A stretch of DNA of 39,092 bases from Streptomyces sp. CNH099 (GTDB lineage: Bacteria > Actinomycetota > Actinomycetes > Streptomycetales > Streptomycetaceae). A program made the translations under genes and the position numbers. The DNA lies in the NCBI GenBank assembly GCA_000514715.1, contig AZWL01000042.1, positions 1-39,092 of the forward strand, written 5' to 3'. The number at the start of each line of letters is the position of its first letter. The first letter of the stretch is position 1. The notes beneath the pieces were generated by a model, which was not told the DNA's origin, searched no databases, and saw nothing but the letters and a program-made list of their open reading frames with translations. Shown in pieces: positions 1 through 7,954 of this stretch.

Positions 1-44
1 TCGTCCCGTCGTCCCGTCGTCCCGTCGTCCCGTCGTCCCGTCGT
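1..44. repeat. Tandem octamer repeat TCGTCCCG (5.5 copies)
   Basis: The window opens with five perfect copies of TCGTCCCG followed by a partial TCGT, directly abutting the parB ribosome binding site. The array probably continues to the left of the window, so its full copy number cannot be seen. It lies where the parB promoter or an operator would be expected. It may be a regulatory iteron or simply a slippage-prone microsatellite at which an assembly broke. Confidence 0.8.
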
Positions 45-57
45 CTTGGAGAGGCCA

Positions 58-1467
58 ATGCCTACTGCCATCCCGCGGCCCAAACGCAAGAGCACCAAGA
101 AGGATCCGCAGACCCCTCCAGACCCGGACCAGGTGCTCTACGCTGACAAGGATCGCAGCGGCGACACGGTCGATCTGCCGCTGGACAAGCTCTGCCCCAA
201 CCCCTTCAACAAGCGTCAGATGAAGGGGGTGGCGGAACTCGCCGCCACGATCGCCAACGTGGGTCTCCTGCAGAACATCGCGCACATCCCCGCCGAGGTC
301 TGGCTGAAGACCTACCCAGAGACCGCAGAGCAGATCACCGCCGAGCACGTGATCCTCTTCGGCGAGCACCGGTGGCGCGCCGTCCGCGAACTGGGCTGGG
401 AGACGATCCCGAGTGTCCTGCGGGACGACAAGGTCAAAGAAGCGCGAGAGATCACGCTCATCGAGAACCTGCGCCGGGCCCAGCTCAGTCCGCTCGAAGA
501 GGCGGAGCACTATCGAGACCTCCGCGACAGCGGCATGTCCTACGACAAGATCGCTGACAGGGTGGGTGAAACCGCCAAGGGCTCAGTCTCGAAGGGCACC
601 GTGTGGAAGCGGGTCAAGCTCCTCGAACTTGAGCCCACCTGCCTGGAGGCGCTCCGCGGCGGGAAGCTGAACCCCAGCAACGCCGAGAAGCTGATCAAGC
701 ACAGTCCCGCGCAGCAGCGGGCAGCCCTTGCACTCGTGGAAGACGGCATCTATCTCGACGAAGCGCTAGCCCGCGTTCTCACCCAGGGCGCCAATCCGGC
801 GGCAGCAGATGACGCTCCGGACGCCGGCGACGGCGTTTCCGACGGAAACGCGCAGTCACCCAACAGAAGCCCCGGCGCCAGCGAAGAGGAGGAGGGGCCG
901 GCTGCTCGGCCTCGTCCCGCCGCCAAAGCCGACGTTGATGGCGGAGAGAAGCGTAAGAACGTTTCCGACGGAAACGGCAAGAAGCCGCCGAAGCAACGGA
1001 CGGTGCCAGCCGCCTCCACACAAGACAAGCAGCGCGCAGTTGCCGCGGCTGCACGCGACGCCGCATGCCAGCGCCTGGTCGGACAGATTGACGTCACCGA
1101 CACAAAGAGCGCAGCCATACTGCTGGAGGTGATGACCGTCAGCACCCTCGCTCCCCCCCACCAGAGCCGCCCCGCTCAGCAACGTGCCCTGACATGGCTG
1201 ACCAACACCGGCCGCCGGGGCCTGGACACGGACAACGTGAGCGCCTACTTCGACGAGGTCCTGCGCTCCGACGACGTGAACCTCCAACGACTCGCCGCCT
1301 TCGCCAGCGCCCTCGCCGCCGGCGAGCTGAGGACTGCCGGACGGCGGCAGTCCTGGGGCGCACGGGAGACCGGGCATGTCCGGCTGCTGCAGGAGCATGC
1401 CTCCTACGTCCCGGAAACCGCCTGGGAGAAGGAACAGCTCGGCCTCGTCACGACAGGGGAAAGCTGA
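58..1467 (+). CDS. parB: ParB/Spo0J-family plasmid partition protein
   Basis: 469 aa. A centromere-binding protein of plasmid partition. The N-terminal ParB/nuclease-like domain spans about residues 38-145 and has the CTP-binding GEHRWRA motif (102-108) and the ENLRRAQLSPLEEA segment (from 136). A helix-turn-helix follows at about 155-190 (MSYDKIADRVG onward). The C-terminal half is a low-complexity linker plus an alpha-helical end. ATG at 58 is chosen because GGAGAGG lies just upstream; an in-frame TTG at 46 would overlap that ribosome binding site. The stop overlaps the parA start (TGATG at 1465-1469), so the two are translationally coupled. Two parS-like palindromes lie inside the gene and force a repeated VSDGN peptide at about residues 260 and 302 in the linker. 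The family call is firm. That the palindromes are its own binding sites is inference. Confidence 0.93.
   Translation: MPTAIPRPKRKSTKKDPQTPPDPDQVLYADKDRSGDTVDLPLDKLCPNPFNKRQMKGVAELAATIANVGLLQNIAHIPAEVWLKTYPETAEQITAEHVILFGEHRWRAVRELGWETIPSVLRDDKVKEAREITLIENLRRAQLSPLEEAEHYRDLRDSGMSYDKIADRVGETAKGSVSKGTVWKRVKLLELEPTCLEALRGGKLNPSNAEKLIKHSPAQQRAALALVEDGIYLDEALARVLTQGANPAAADDAPDAGDGVSDGNAQSPNRSPGASEEEEGPAARPRPAAKADVDGGEKRKNVSDGNGKKPPKQRTVPAASTQDKQRAVAAAARDAACQRLVGQIDVTDTKSAAILLEVMTVSTLAPPHQSRPAQQRALTWLTNTGRRGLDTDNVSAYFDEVLRSDDVNLQRLAAFASALAAGELRTAGRRQSWGARETGHVRLLQEHASYVPETAWEKEQLGLVTTGES
833..851. promoter_or_regulatory. parS: Putative parS site 1 (inside parB)
   Basis: The palindrome GCGTTTCC-GAC-GGAAACGC has 8-bp arms and lies inside the parB linker. 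It shares GTTTCCnnnGGAAAC with two other sites within 1.6 kb. The Streptomyces chromosomal parS core is GTTTCACGTGAAAC, so outer arms (GTTTC/GAAAC) are alike while the centre differs, as expected for a plasmid-specific ParB. Function is inferred. Confidence 0.7.
960..976. promoter_or_regulatory. parS: Putative parS site 2 (inside parB)
   Basis: The palindrome CGTTTCCGACGGAAACG has the same 15-bp core (GTTTCCGACGGAAAC) as the site 126-127 bp upstream, again within parB. Both encode VSDGN, which suggests the peptide is constrained by the DNA site and not the reverse. Confidence 0.7.
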
Positions 1468-2369
1468 TGGCCGCCAAGACAACGAGCGTCGAGAACCGCT
1501 TCCGTCCGAACGGCCGCAACTGGCCACTGATGTACGCCTTCTTGATTGCCTGTGGCGGGTCGACCAAGACGACCTCGGCCACATCGCTGGCCGTCACCAA
1601 CGCCCTGCGCGGCTACAAGGGCACGATCTGGGACCTGGACGCCAACCTATCGACCAGCCTCGTCTGCGGCTACGACGAGAAGGCCCTCGAAGGCCGGAAG
1701 AACGTCTACGACCTCGTCACCGGACGGGCCACCCTCGACGAGATCGTCGTACCGGCGCGCTACCGCATCGGCGACGGCTACGAAGACGACGCATTCATGG
1801 AGATCCCCAACCTGAACCTCGTCCCCGGCAGCATCGAACTCGCGCAGGCCGACACCTACATCGCGCTCGACGCCGATGCCCAGGACTGGTTCAAAGAGGT
1901 GCTGGAGAGCTACGACGGCGACGACGAGATCTGGTACCTCGACTTCCCCGCCTCCTACGGGCGGATGGTCTACAGCGTCGCCCGCATGCTCGACGAGAAC
2001 GACTCCGTCGTCCCCTCGGTACGCGCCGACCCGAAGGACATCGCGATGCTCCCCAAGCTCCTGGAGGAGCTGGTCCGGATCCGCGAGAAGAACCGGAACA
2101 GGCGCTCAGTCCCCGGCCGGCCAACGGTCAACCACCTCCTGCTCACTGGAACGCCCACCGCCACGTACAGCGAAGCCGCCCCTCGACGCGCCAAGGAGAT
2201 CGCCGAGAAGAAGTACGGACACTGGCTGTTGCCGTTCGTGCGGTACTCAGCGGACGCCAAGAAGATCTACGAAGACACCTGTCCGCTGCCGGTGATCCTG
2301 CCCAACAGCTACCCGGCCGAGGACTACCGCAAGGTCTCGACGAGCCTCGGCTACACCGACCGAACCTGA
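1467..2369 (+). CDS. parA: ParA-like partition ATPase with degenerate Walker A
   Basis: 300 aa. A ParA/MinD-type ATPase presumed to move ParB-bound plasmid. The P-loop is CGGSTKTT at residues 29-36. The P-loop lysine (K34) is kept, but the signature lysine of the deviant Walker A (KGGxGKT) is Cys29 and the usual second glycine is Thr33. IWDLDANLSTS (54-64) is the Walker A' region, and EIWYLDFPASYG (154-165) is the Walker B strand with D159. The ATG overlaps the parB stop. The parB-parA order is the reverse of most partition operons. The orthodox signature lysine contacts the partner subunit's nucleotide in ParA dimers, so dimerisation or ATP use may differ here. It could alternatively be a ParA-like regulator of the neighbouring transfer genes. 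Confidence 0.82.
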   Translation: MAAKTTSVENRFRPNGRNWPLMYAFLIACGGSTKTTSATSLAVTNALRGYKGTIWDLDANLSTSLVCGYDEKALEGRKNVYDLVTGRATLDEIVVPARYRIGDGYEDDAFMEIPNLNLVPGSIELAQADTYIALDADAQDWFKEVLESYDGDDEIWYLDFPASYGRMVYSVARMLDENDSVVPSVRADPKDIAMLPKLLEELVRIREKNRNRRSVPGRPTVNHLLLTGTPTATYSEAAPRRAKEIAEKKYGHWLLPFVRYSADAKKIYEDTCPLPVILPNSYPAEDYRKVSTSLGYTDRT

Positions 2370-2691
2370 GCGCGGTGCGCGGCGTTTCCATCGGAAACGC
2401 CGCCCGCCCTTGCTGCGCCGATCATGATGTTCTCGGTATGCGGCCGCCGCGATCCGGGACATCCGAGCGAGACCACAGCCACCTCGCCGAGCAGCGGCGG
2501 CCCCCGCTGAGGCGCGGACATCGCAGCGGCGCAGAGGCACGACGGTGGGATCCACCCGGCGTTTCGCCTCCCGGGCAAGCAATCGGCCATCCGCTGGTCA
2601 ACCACACTGATACGGGAGATGAGACCGCTCGATCGGCACCTGCCGCTCGGCGGAGGGACGAAGCCGCCGGGACAGTGGAGTCGTACTTCCG
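2370..2691. other. Gene-free stretch between convergent parA and the LysM-BTAD gene
   Basis: 322 bp separate the parA stop from the stop of the leftward gene. Apart from the parS-like palindrome at 2381-2401, I see no gene with a credible start and no strong terminator hairpin. Short frames in it lack ribosome binding sites. Confidence 0.6.
2381..2401. promoter_or_regulatory. parS: Putative parS site 3 (after parA)
   Basis: 9-bp perfect arms GGCGTTTCC and GGAAACGCC are separated by ATC, 11 bp after the parA stop. It is the longest of the three GTTTCCnnnGGAAAC palindromes and the only intergenic one, so it is the best candidate for the primary centromere site. It could also serve as a weak terminator hairpin for parBA. 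Confidence 0.7.
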
Positions 2692-5600
2692 CTACCGGCG
2701 GCCGGCGGACTGCAGCAGGGAACGCAGCAGCGTCACGGTCTCCTCTGCCAGACTGCCGCCGGTCGACCTCTCCACCAGGGCACGAAGCTCCAGCGCGGCC
2801 CGCTCCAGGCCCTCGAAGTCACCCACGGCAGCGAACGCGCGGAACCGCAGCCGATGCAGCACCTCCATCTCGGGAGCGGCGGACAGGCCCCGGGCGGCCG
2901 CCCAGAGCGCCCCCCGCGGATCGCTGCCGACCAGGCACCGCTCCGCCAACGCATCTGCCACATCCACGATCGCTGCCGTCATGTCCTGCTCCAGCGGCTC
3001 CGCCCACCCGTAGTGGAACGGCGGTGCATCGGCGAACGGCCGGCCCCGTACGATTTCCAGAGCCTGACGCAGCAGCGCTTGGCCCGGCGCACCCGGGGTG
3101 TGCTCGCCGCGTGCGGCCAGCGACTGGAACAGGTGCCAGTCGCAGCGCACCGACTCCGCGAGCCGGTAGCGCCGGTCCGGTGTCTCGGTCAGCTGGGGGA
3201 AGTAGCGGTGGCCCTCGCTGTCCGTGCCGAGCCACGTCCGTACGTGCGTGATCCGCGAGTTGCGGCTTTTGCGGGAGACCAGCTCCTGCGGCCGCAGCGC
3301 CTTGTCCATGGTCACGTGGTCATGGCCGGGGTTCAGCACGAGCCAGACCGCGAGTTCCAGGGCGGTGGTGCGGCGGTTGGACGCGATGGTGCCCCGAGCG
3401 CCGGTGATGTCCAGCGGGCCGAGGACCCGGACGAGCGGGCCTTCATCGCCCGGGGCCTCGCCGGGCAGGGGGTTGATGCCGGGCTCCGGGACGCGGGCAT
3501 CGACCCGTGTCCGCCGCGGAGGGCGCGCCGCCGGCACCACCACCGCGGCGTCGTCGCCGACACCATCGCCACCATCGCCAGTGCCGGCGTGGTGGTGGAG
3601 TGAGGGCACGCTGGTGGGCTTGCTCAGGTCGACCGGCGCCGGCTCGTCGGCGTCGTCCCCGTAGTCAGCGAACTGCGCCATCAGGCTCACCCCCAAGAAG
3701 GGCTCCTCCTCACCCCGAATGCCGTCATCGTCGGCGTCGGCCGGCTCGCTCCGGTAGCCGTCGTCGTGCTCCTCCTCCGGTTCTCCGTCGCCGCCGGCGG
3801 GTTCACCACCGGCGCTCGGTGCGGGCAGCGCGGTGTTCGGTGCCGTCGGTCCTTCGGCGGGTACGTCGGTGGAGGAGTGGGAAGTCAGCGCGATCTCCAT
3901 GAGGTCGGCGTAGTCGTCATCGCTGAGGACCACCAGCTCCGTCACGTCGACCGGGCAGCCAGGCACGGAGAAGGGGCCGGCGGTGTCGGTGTCGATATGC
4001 AGCGCTCTCGCCGGCGGCTCCGCCGATCCGCACACCAGCAGCGCGGTTGCCGTCCGCGGCCGCGCGGCCGTCAGCGCGAGAAGCTCGCGCACCGCGGCGT
4101 CGTCGCCGTTCTCGTCCAGGTCCGCAATGGTGATCAGCGGCGTGCATGCGGCGTCGACATCCGAGTGCAGACGTGCCTGCCGCACCGACTGCACCCCCAG
4201 AGCGGTCAGGGCGTGCCGTTGCGCCAGGTGCCGCTCGGCCGCCGCCCGAGCGGCGGGCGGGAGCGCTGAAAGGGGCGTCAGCCGCTCGGGCACCAGCATC
4301 GACAGTCCCGGTGCGGCGTCGTCAACCACGTTCAGATCCAGATGGTCGGCCAGGACGGAGGTGTCCAGCTCCACCGCGAGCGTCCGCAGCAGCGCTGCAC
4401 GCCGCGCGCCGCTGACGTACACGGCCCCGACGTGCTCCAGGTCGACCAAAACCAGCGCCCCGGCCGCATCCCGGCCCAGAGTGACCAGCGTCGGATACGG
4501 GGCGTCGACCTGCTCCTGGTTATGCCTGTCCAGCAGCTCGGCCGTAGCGGCGGGGCACCACCACTGGCGCATGTCGTCCTCGACGGTCCGGAACGGCGCA
4601 ACCGGCACCTCGCCCTCGCCCAGGTGGAGCGTCACACCGTCGACGCCCAGCACCGCGGCGGTCAGGTCCGGCAGCTGCCGGTCGTCCTCGGCCAGGTGCC
4701 AGGCCGCCGTGCGCAATGCGGCGTCGACGAACTCCACCCCGTGCGGCGTAGCGACGTCGCGCAGCTGCTGCTCGGTGTCGGCGGCGCGGCCGGACGGCAT
4801 GGCGATGCGGCGGCCGCGGCGCCGCCGCTGGTGCTGGGCGAGGCGCTGCCGGCCGACGAAAGCGATCAGCCCGGCTGCGAGCACCCCCGCGCCGGCGACG
4901 GCGATGAGCGCGACGTCGCGCCCCGCGGAGCCGGCCGGCTCCGCCGCCGGACGCTCGTCGGCCTGGGCCGGTCGCTCGACTGGAACGGGAGAAGCCCCGG
5001 GCGCCGACGGGGCGGGCGGCGACGGCGGCCGGCTGCTCTGCTCCTCAGCTCCGCGGCCGCCGTCGGTCTGCCCCCGGTCACCGGGCTGTTCCGGGCGTTC
5101 AGCGGGTTCGGCGGGTTCGGTGCCCTTCGCACGGGGCGGGGCGGCCTCGGCGTGGCGCTCCGGCCGCTCGTGGCGTTCCTCACTGGGCTGCTCCGGCGCC
5201 GCCGTCGAGGGCGGATCGGCGGGGGAACGGGCGTCGCGGCCGGAGCCGTCGTGGGCAGCCTCCGGCGCCGGCGCCTTCTCGCCTGAGGCGTCCGCGTCGC
5301 GGTCCGACGACTCGTCCTCGCCGGGTGCGGGGTCCGGGACGTTCTTCTGGTCGCGGTCGGCTCCCACGGGCCCGCGGCTGCCGTTGACGGCAGGCACTTC
5401 AAGCTCCTGCCCAGGAATGATCACATCGGGGTTGGTGAAGGTGCCGCCGCCGGGCTGGGGAGTACCCCGGTTCGCCTCGAAGATCCTCGGGTACTCGGTG
5501 CCGTCGCCGTACTCCTGCGCGGCGATGTGCCACAGCGTCTCGCCGGACTGAACCACCCGCGTCTCGGCGGGAGTGTCACCGTCGTCCGACCGCTCGCCGG

Positions 5601-6387
5601 CGTCGTCCGCGCCGCGCTGGTCGGTGGCGGTGCTGCTCGCCGGATCCGACCGGGTGTTCTCGGCTGCCTCCGCGGGGGCTTGAGCCTCGGCCGGCTGCTG
5701 GGCGGTGGTGGCGTCAGTGGGCAGGCGTACCTGGGTGCCGGCGGGAAGGGCGGCGCTGTTCGGCAACGTCGGGTTGAGCGTGCGGAGTTCCTTGTAGCGG
5801 GTGCCGTCGCCGAGGTACTGCTCGGCGATGTCCCACAGCGTCTCGCCGGTGGGGCCCACGCGGTGGACAGGACCGGCCGGGGCGTCGGTGTCCTGCTCGG
5901 CGCCGGGAGGGGCGGGTGGCTGCTCGGTGGGGGAGGGGGCGGTGTCGGCGGGGCTGTGGGGTGCGGTGACGGCAACGGCGGGTGAGGCGGCGGCCGCGGT
6001 CGCCGGCGGCAGCACCAGCAGGCTGCCGAGGAGGAAAGCGGCGAGCCGGCGCGGCCCGGTCAGGTGGCGAAGCCGCGGCGGCCGGTGCCGGTGCCGGGCG
6101 AGGACCACGGCCTCGGCCAGCAGGCAGACGGTGAACCATGCCCACAGCGCCCAGCACACCAGGGTGATCACGGTGAGCAGCAGGCCGCCGTCGTCCGGTG
6201 CCGTCAGTGCGTCGCCGACGTCGCCCGGGGCGGGTACGCGCTCGGGGTGACGGCCCACCTGAAACAGCGCCGCCGGCACCCCGAGGACCAGCGCGGCCAG
6301 GACGAGCGCGCCGAGAGCGGCGCGCGCGGCGCTCTCGGCGCGGCGCGGGCGGAGGGCGGGGGCGCGAGTGGAGCGTGCCATGGTCAT
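2692..6387 (-). CDS. LysM-BTAD membrane protein, last gene of the Tad locus
   Basis: 1231 aa. Hydrophobic segments lie at about 22-44, 68-98 and 112-134. Two LysM domains follow (about 174-223, GETLWDIAEQYLGDG; about 278-332, GETLWHIAAQEYGDG), then a Pro/Glu-rich linker, a transmembrane helix at about 491-511 followed by an Arg-rich stop-transfer stretch, and a large cytoplasmic part. The last 265 residues are an OmpR-type winged helix (from VRVLGPLDI) and a bacterial transcriptional activator domain. LysM binds peptidoglycan; BTAD with winged helix is the SARP-like DNA-binding arrangement. The start at 6387 overlaps the upstream stop (ATGA). The frame stays open upstream to 6912, but that part is Arg/His-rich shadow of the next gene. 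The architecture suggests a wall- or pilus-sensing transcriptional regulator; this role is inference. Confidence 0.85.
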   Translation of the reverse strand: MTMARSTRAPALRPRRAESAARAALGALVLAALVLGVPAALFQVGRHPERVPAPGDVGDALTAPDDGGLLLTVITLVCWALWAWFTVCLLAEAVVLARHRHRPPRLRHLTGPRRLAAFLLGSLLVLPPATAAAASPAVAVTAPHSPADTAPSPTEQPPAPPGAEQDTDAPAGPVHRVGPTGETLWDIAEQYLGDGTRYKELRTLNPTLPNSAALPAGTQVRLPTDATTAQQPAEAQAPAEAAENTRSDPASSTATDQRGADDAGERSDDGDTPAETRVVQSGETLWHIAAQEYGDGTEYPRIFEANRGTPQPGGGTFTNPDVIIPGQELEVPAVNGSRGPVGADRDQKNVPDPAPGEDESSDRDADASGEKAPAPEAAHDGSGRDARSPADPPSTAAPEQPSEERHERPERHAEAAPPRAKGTEPAEPAERPEQPGDRGQTDGGRGAEEQSSRPPSPPAPSAPGASPVPVERPAQADERPAAEPAGSAGRDVALIAVAGAGVLAAGLIAFVGRQRLAQHQRRRRGRRIAMPSGRAADTEQQLRDVATPHGVEFVDAALRTAAWHLAEDDRQLPDLTAAVLGVDGVTLHLGEGEVPVAPFRTVEDDMRQWWCPAATAELLDRHNQEQVDAPYPTLVTLGRDAAGALVLVDLEHVGAVYVSGARRAALLRTLAVELDTSVLADHLDLNVVDDAAPGLSMLVPERLTPLSALPPAARAAAERHLAQRHALTALGVQSVRQARLHSDVDAACTPLITIADLDENGDDAAVRELLALTAARPRTATALLVCGSAEPPARALHIDTDTAGPFSVPGCPVDVTELVVLSDDDYADLMEIALTSHSSTDVPAEGPTAPNTALPAPSAGGEPAGGDGEPEEEHDDGYRSEPADADDDGIRGEEEPFLGVSLMAQFADYGDDADEPAPVDLSKPTSVPSLHHHAGTGDGGDGVGDDAAVVVPAARPPRRTRVDARVPEPGINPLPGEAPGDEGPLVRVLGPLDITGARGTIASNRRTTALELAVWLVLNPGHDHVTMDKALRPQELVSRKSRNSRITHVRTWLGTDSEGHRYFPQLTETPDRRYRLAESVRCDWHLFQSLAARGEHTPGAPGQALLRQALEIVRGRPFADAPPFHYGWAEPLEQDMTAAIVDVADALAERCLVGSDPRGALWAAARGLSAAPEMEVLHRLRFRAFAAVGDFEGLERAALELRALVERSTGGSLAEETVTLLRSLLQSAGRR

Positions 6388-6860
6388 TCTCCGACCTGGT
6401 GGACGAGGTGGCCCTGGCCGTGTCCGGTGACCTCCATGGTGGAGGGGCCGAACGCGGACAGCAGCTTGCAGTGGTAGGTGTCGTTGACGGTCACCTCGAT
6501 GCGGGTTCCGCCGCCGGTGATGTCGACGGTGCCGGACATGCCGGCGTCGGCGAGGTAGCTCTCGGCGGCGGCGACGGCCGCATCTGGGTCGGCGACGACC
6601 TGGTGGCCGGGGATGGCCTGGGCGGGGTCGATCTGCTGGCCGGCGACGCGGGCTGCCTCGTTCGCGATGTCGTCGGCGTGCGCGGAGGCGGCCATCCGCC
6701 CGCCGCCGTCGACGACGAACGCCAGCGTGCCGAGCAGCAGCAGGCCCATGACCATCCAGAACAGGGTGCCGACGCCGTCGTCCCGGCGCAGCCGCTGCAT
6801 CAGCACCCTGCGCCACCGGCCAAGGGCTCGTGGCCGGTGCCCTCGACGAGGGAGAAGCAT
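6384..6860 (-). CDS. TadE/TadG-like pseudopilin
   Basis: 158 aa. A short basic N-terminus (MQRLRRDDG) precedes one hydrophobic helix (about 34-52, FWMVMGLLLLGTLAFVV), then a 100-residue extracytoplasmic domain with one Cys. The junction DDG/VGTLF resembles the class III pilin cleavage region of its neighbours but has Phe where they have Glu at +5, so processing may differ or be absent. ATG 6860 is preceded by GGGGGTGA at good spacing; a GTG at 6869 overlapping the upstream TGA is the alternative. It ends in an ATGA overlap with the LysM-BTAD gene. TadG-type proteins usually anchor or initiate the pilus. Confidence 0.75.
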   Translation of the reverse strand: MLLPRRGHRPRALGRWRRVLMQRLRRDDGVGTLFWMVMGLLLLGTLAFVVDGGGRMAASAHADDIANEAARVAGQQIDPAQAIPGHQVVADPDAAVAAAESYLADAGMSGTVDITGGGTRIEVTVNDTYHCKLLSAFGPSTMEVTGHGQGHLVHQVGE

Positions 6861-6865
6861 GATCG

Positions 6866-7297
6866 TCACCCCCGCTCGGCGAATGTGTCCAGGGGGCTGG
6901 TGAAGGTCGCATCCAGCGTCTTGGAGCCGGGCAGGCCCGGGACGGCGAGCTGGGACAGCGCCACCGTGCACCGCACGGTCGCGGTCACCGACGCCGGCTG
7001 CCCGACCTCGGTGGCGAAGCCGCTGGTGTCGATGCTGACCTGGTGGTCGGTGCACTCGCGGTCCTCCTGGCGCAGGGCGGCCAGCGCGGCCTGCTCGCCG
7101 CGCACTTGGGCGGTTGCCGCGTCCGGGGACTGCGAGGCGGCGCGGGCGGCGGCCCGAGCGGCGTTGTCCACCGCGCCGTCGTTGACGACCGTCATGCCGA
7201 ACGCAGCCAGCAGCCCGCCGAAGATGAACAACGGGATCGCGCACAGGATCTGCTCCAGCGTGAAGCTCCCCTCATCGCCGGTCGGCCATCGCCGCAC
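6866..7297 (-). CDS. TadE-like pseudopilin
   Basis: 143 aa. The N-terminus reads TGDEG/SFTLEQILCAIPLF: a short leader ending in Gly10, Glu15 at +5 of the mature protein, then a hydrophobic helix. This is the class III (Flp/TadE) prepilin signature. A soluble domain with three Cys follows. Start GTG 7297 is chosen for the GGAGGT 9 nt upstream. Longer extension of the frame towards 7798 is proline/arginine-rich shadow. It lies 2 bp from the upstream gene and 5 bp before the next, inside the Tad operon. Confidence 0.8.
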   Translation of the reverse strand: MRRWPTGDEGSFTLEQILCAIPLFIFGGLLAAFGMTVVNDGAVDNAARAAARAASQSPDAATAQVRGEQAALAALRQEDRECTDHQVSIDTSGFATEVGQPASVTATVRCTVALSQLAVPGLPGSKTLDATFTSPLDTFAERG

Positions 7298-7299
7298 GG

Positions 7300-7719
7300 T
7301 CAGTCCACCTCCCACCGCTCGACCGGGCCCTCGGCGCTCTGACTCACCCGCAGATCCCAGCCCGGCACCAACGTCACCACGCCGCCGGTGACGTGGACGC
7401 GCACCCGGTCCTCGGTGGACCCGGCGGTGGAGACCTGCGCGTCCTCCACCGTTCCGATGCCGTCGAGCCACGCCCGTGCCCGGGCCGCACCGTCGGCCGG
7501 TGTGGCGCCCTCGATGCGGCCGGCCTCCACGCCCTTGCGGGCGGCGGTCTCGGCGGCGCCACGGGCCAGATACCACAGGCCGGCCTGCAGCAGCGCGCAG
7601 AACATCAGGATGATCAGCGGGGCGAGGGTCAGCAGCTCCAGGGTGAACGCGCCGCGCTGGCGGTCCTGGCCGCGCAGCCGGGCGGGCAGCCGCCGGCGGC
7701 GGGGCTTGAACGAGGACAT
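7300..7719 (-). CDS. TadE-like pseudopilin
   Basis: 139 aa. Basic N-terminus, then RQRG/AFTLELLTLAPLIILM: Gly23 followed by Glu28 at +5 and a hydrophobic stem, the class III prepilin pattern. The rest (about 50-139) is a small soluble domain without Cys. ATG 7719 lies 2 bp after the upstream stop (TGATCATG). It is a close paralogue in layout of the next two genes, so this operon carries three TadE/G-like proteins, presumably minor pilins. Confidence 0.8.
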   Translation of the reverse strand: MSSFKPRRRRLPARLRGQDRQRGAFTLELLTLAPLIILMFCALLQAGLWYLARGAAETAARKGVEAGRIEGATPADGAARARAWLDGIGTVEDAQVSTAGSTEDRVRVHVTGGVVTLVPGWDLRVSQSAEGPVERWEVD

Positions 7720-7721
7720 GA

Positions 7722-7928
7722 TCAGCCGTCGGAGCTGTTGAAGGTGTCCAGCAGGTTGTCGAACTTGCCGTTCCAGGCGAGTGCGAAAGCGGCGGCACCG
7801 GTGAGGAGGACCGCTCCCAGGATCAGCATCTCCAGCGTGCCCAAGCCCTGATCGCCCATCGCCCGGCGGCGTTGCAGCCACGCCAGGTGCAGGCGTCGGG
7901 AGAGATCGACAAGTGGCCGGTGGGTCAT
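7722..7928 (-). CDS. Flp-like major pilin candidate
   Basis: 68 aa. Residues 1-28 are basic and end in MGDQG; the mature part would begin LGTLE with Glu33 at +5, followed by a continuous hydrophobic helix (about 34-52) and a short tail of about 15 residues. Size, leader and helix match Flp/Tad pilins. The start has AGGAG 8 nt upstream. It lies directly after tadC and before three TadE-like genes. It is the most likely main pilus subunit; a small membrane protein of other use is possible. Confidence 0.75.
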   Translation of the reverse strand: MTHRPLVDLSRRLHLAWLQRRRAMGDQGLGTLEMLILGAVLLTGAAAFALAWNGKFDNLLDTFNSSDG

Positions 7929-7954
7929 GTTCGTAACTCCTGTCTGGACAGTGG

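Noticed and set aside
2619..3251. Rightward 210-aa frame
   Set aside because: Antisense shadow of the BTAD region with Pro/Arg/Ser-rich composition and no start signal.
6388..6912. Upstream extension of the LysM-BTAD gene (175 more residues)
   Set aside because: The added part is Arg/Pro/His-rich and overlaps the whole TadG-like gene in another frame. The ATGA overlap at 6384-6387 gives a natural start.
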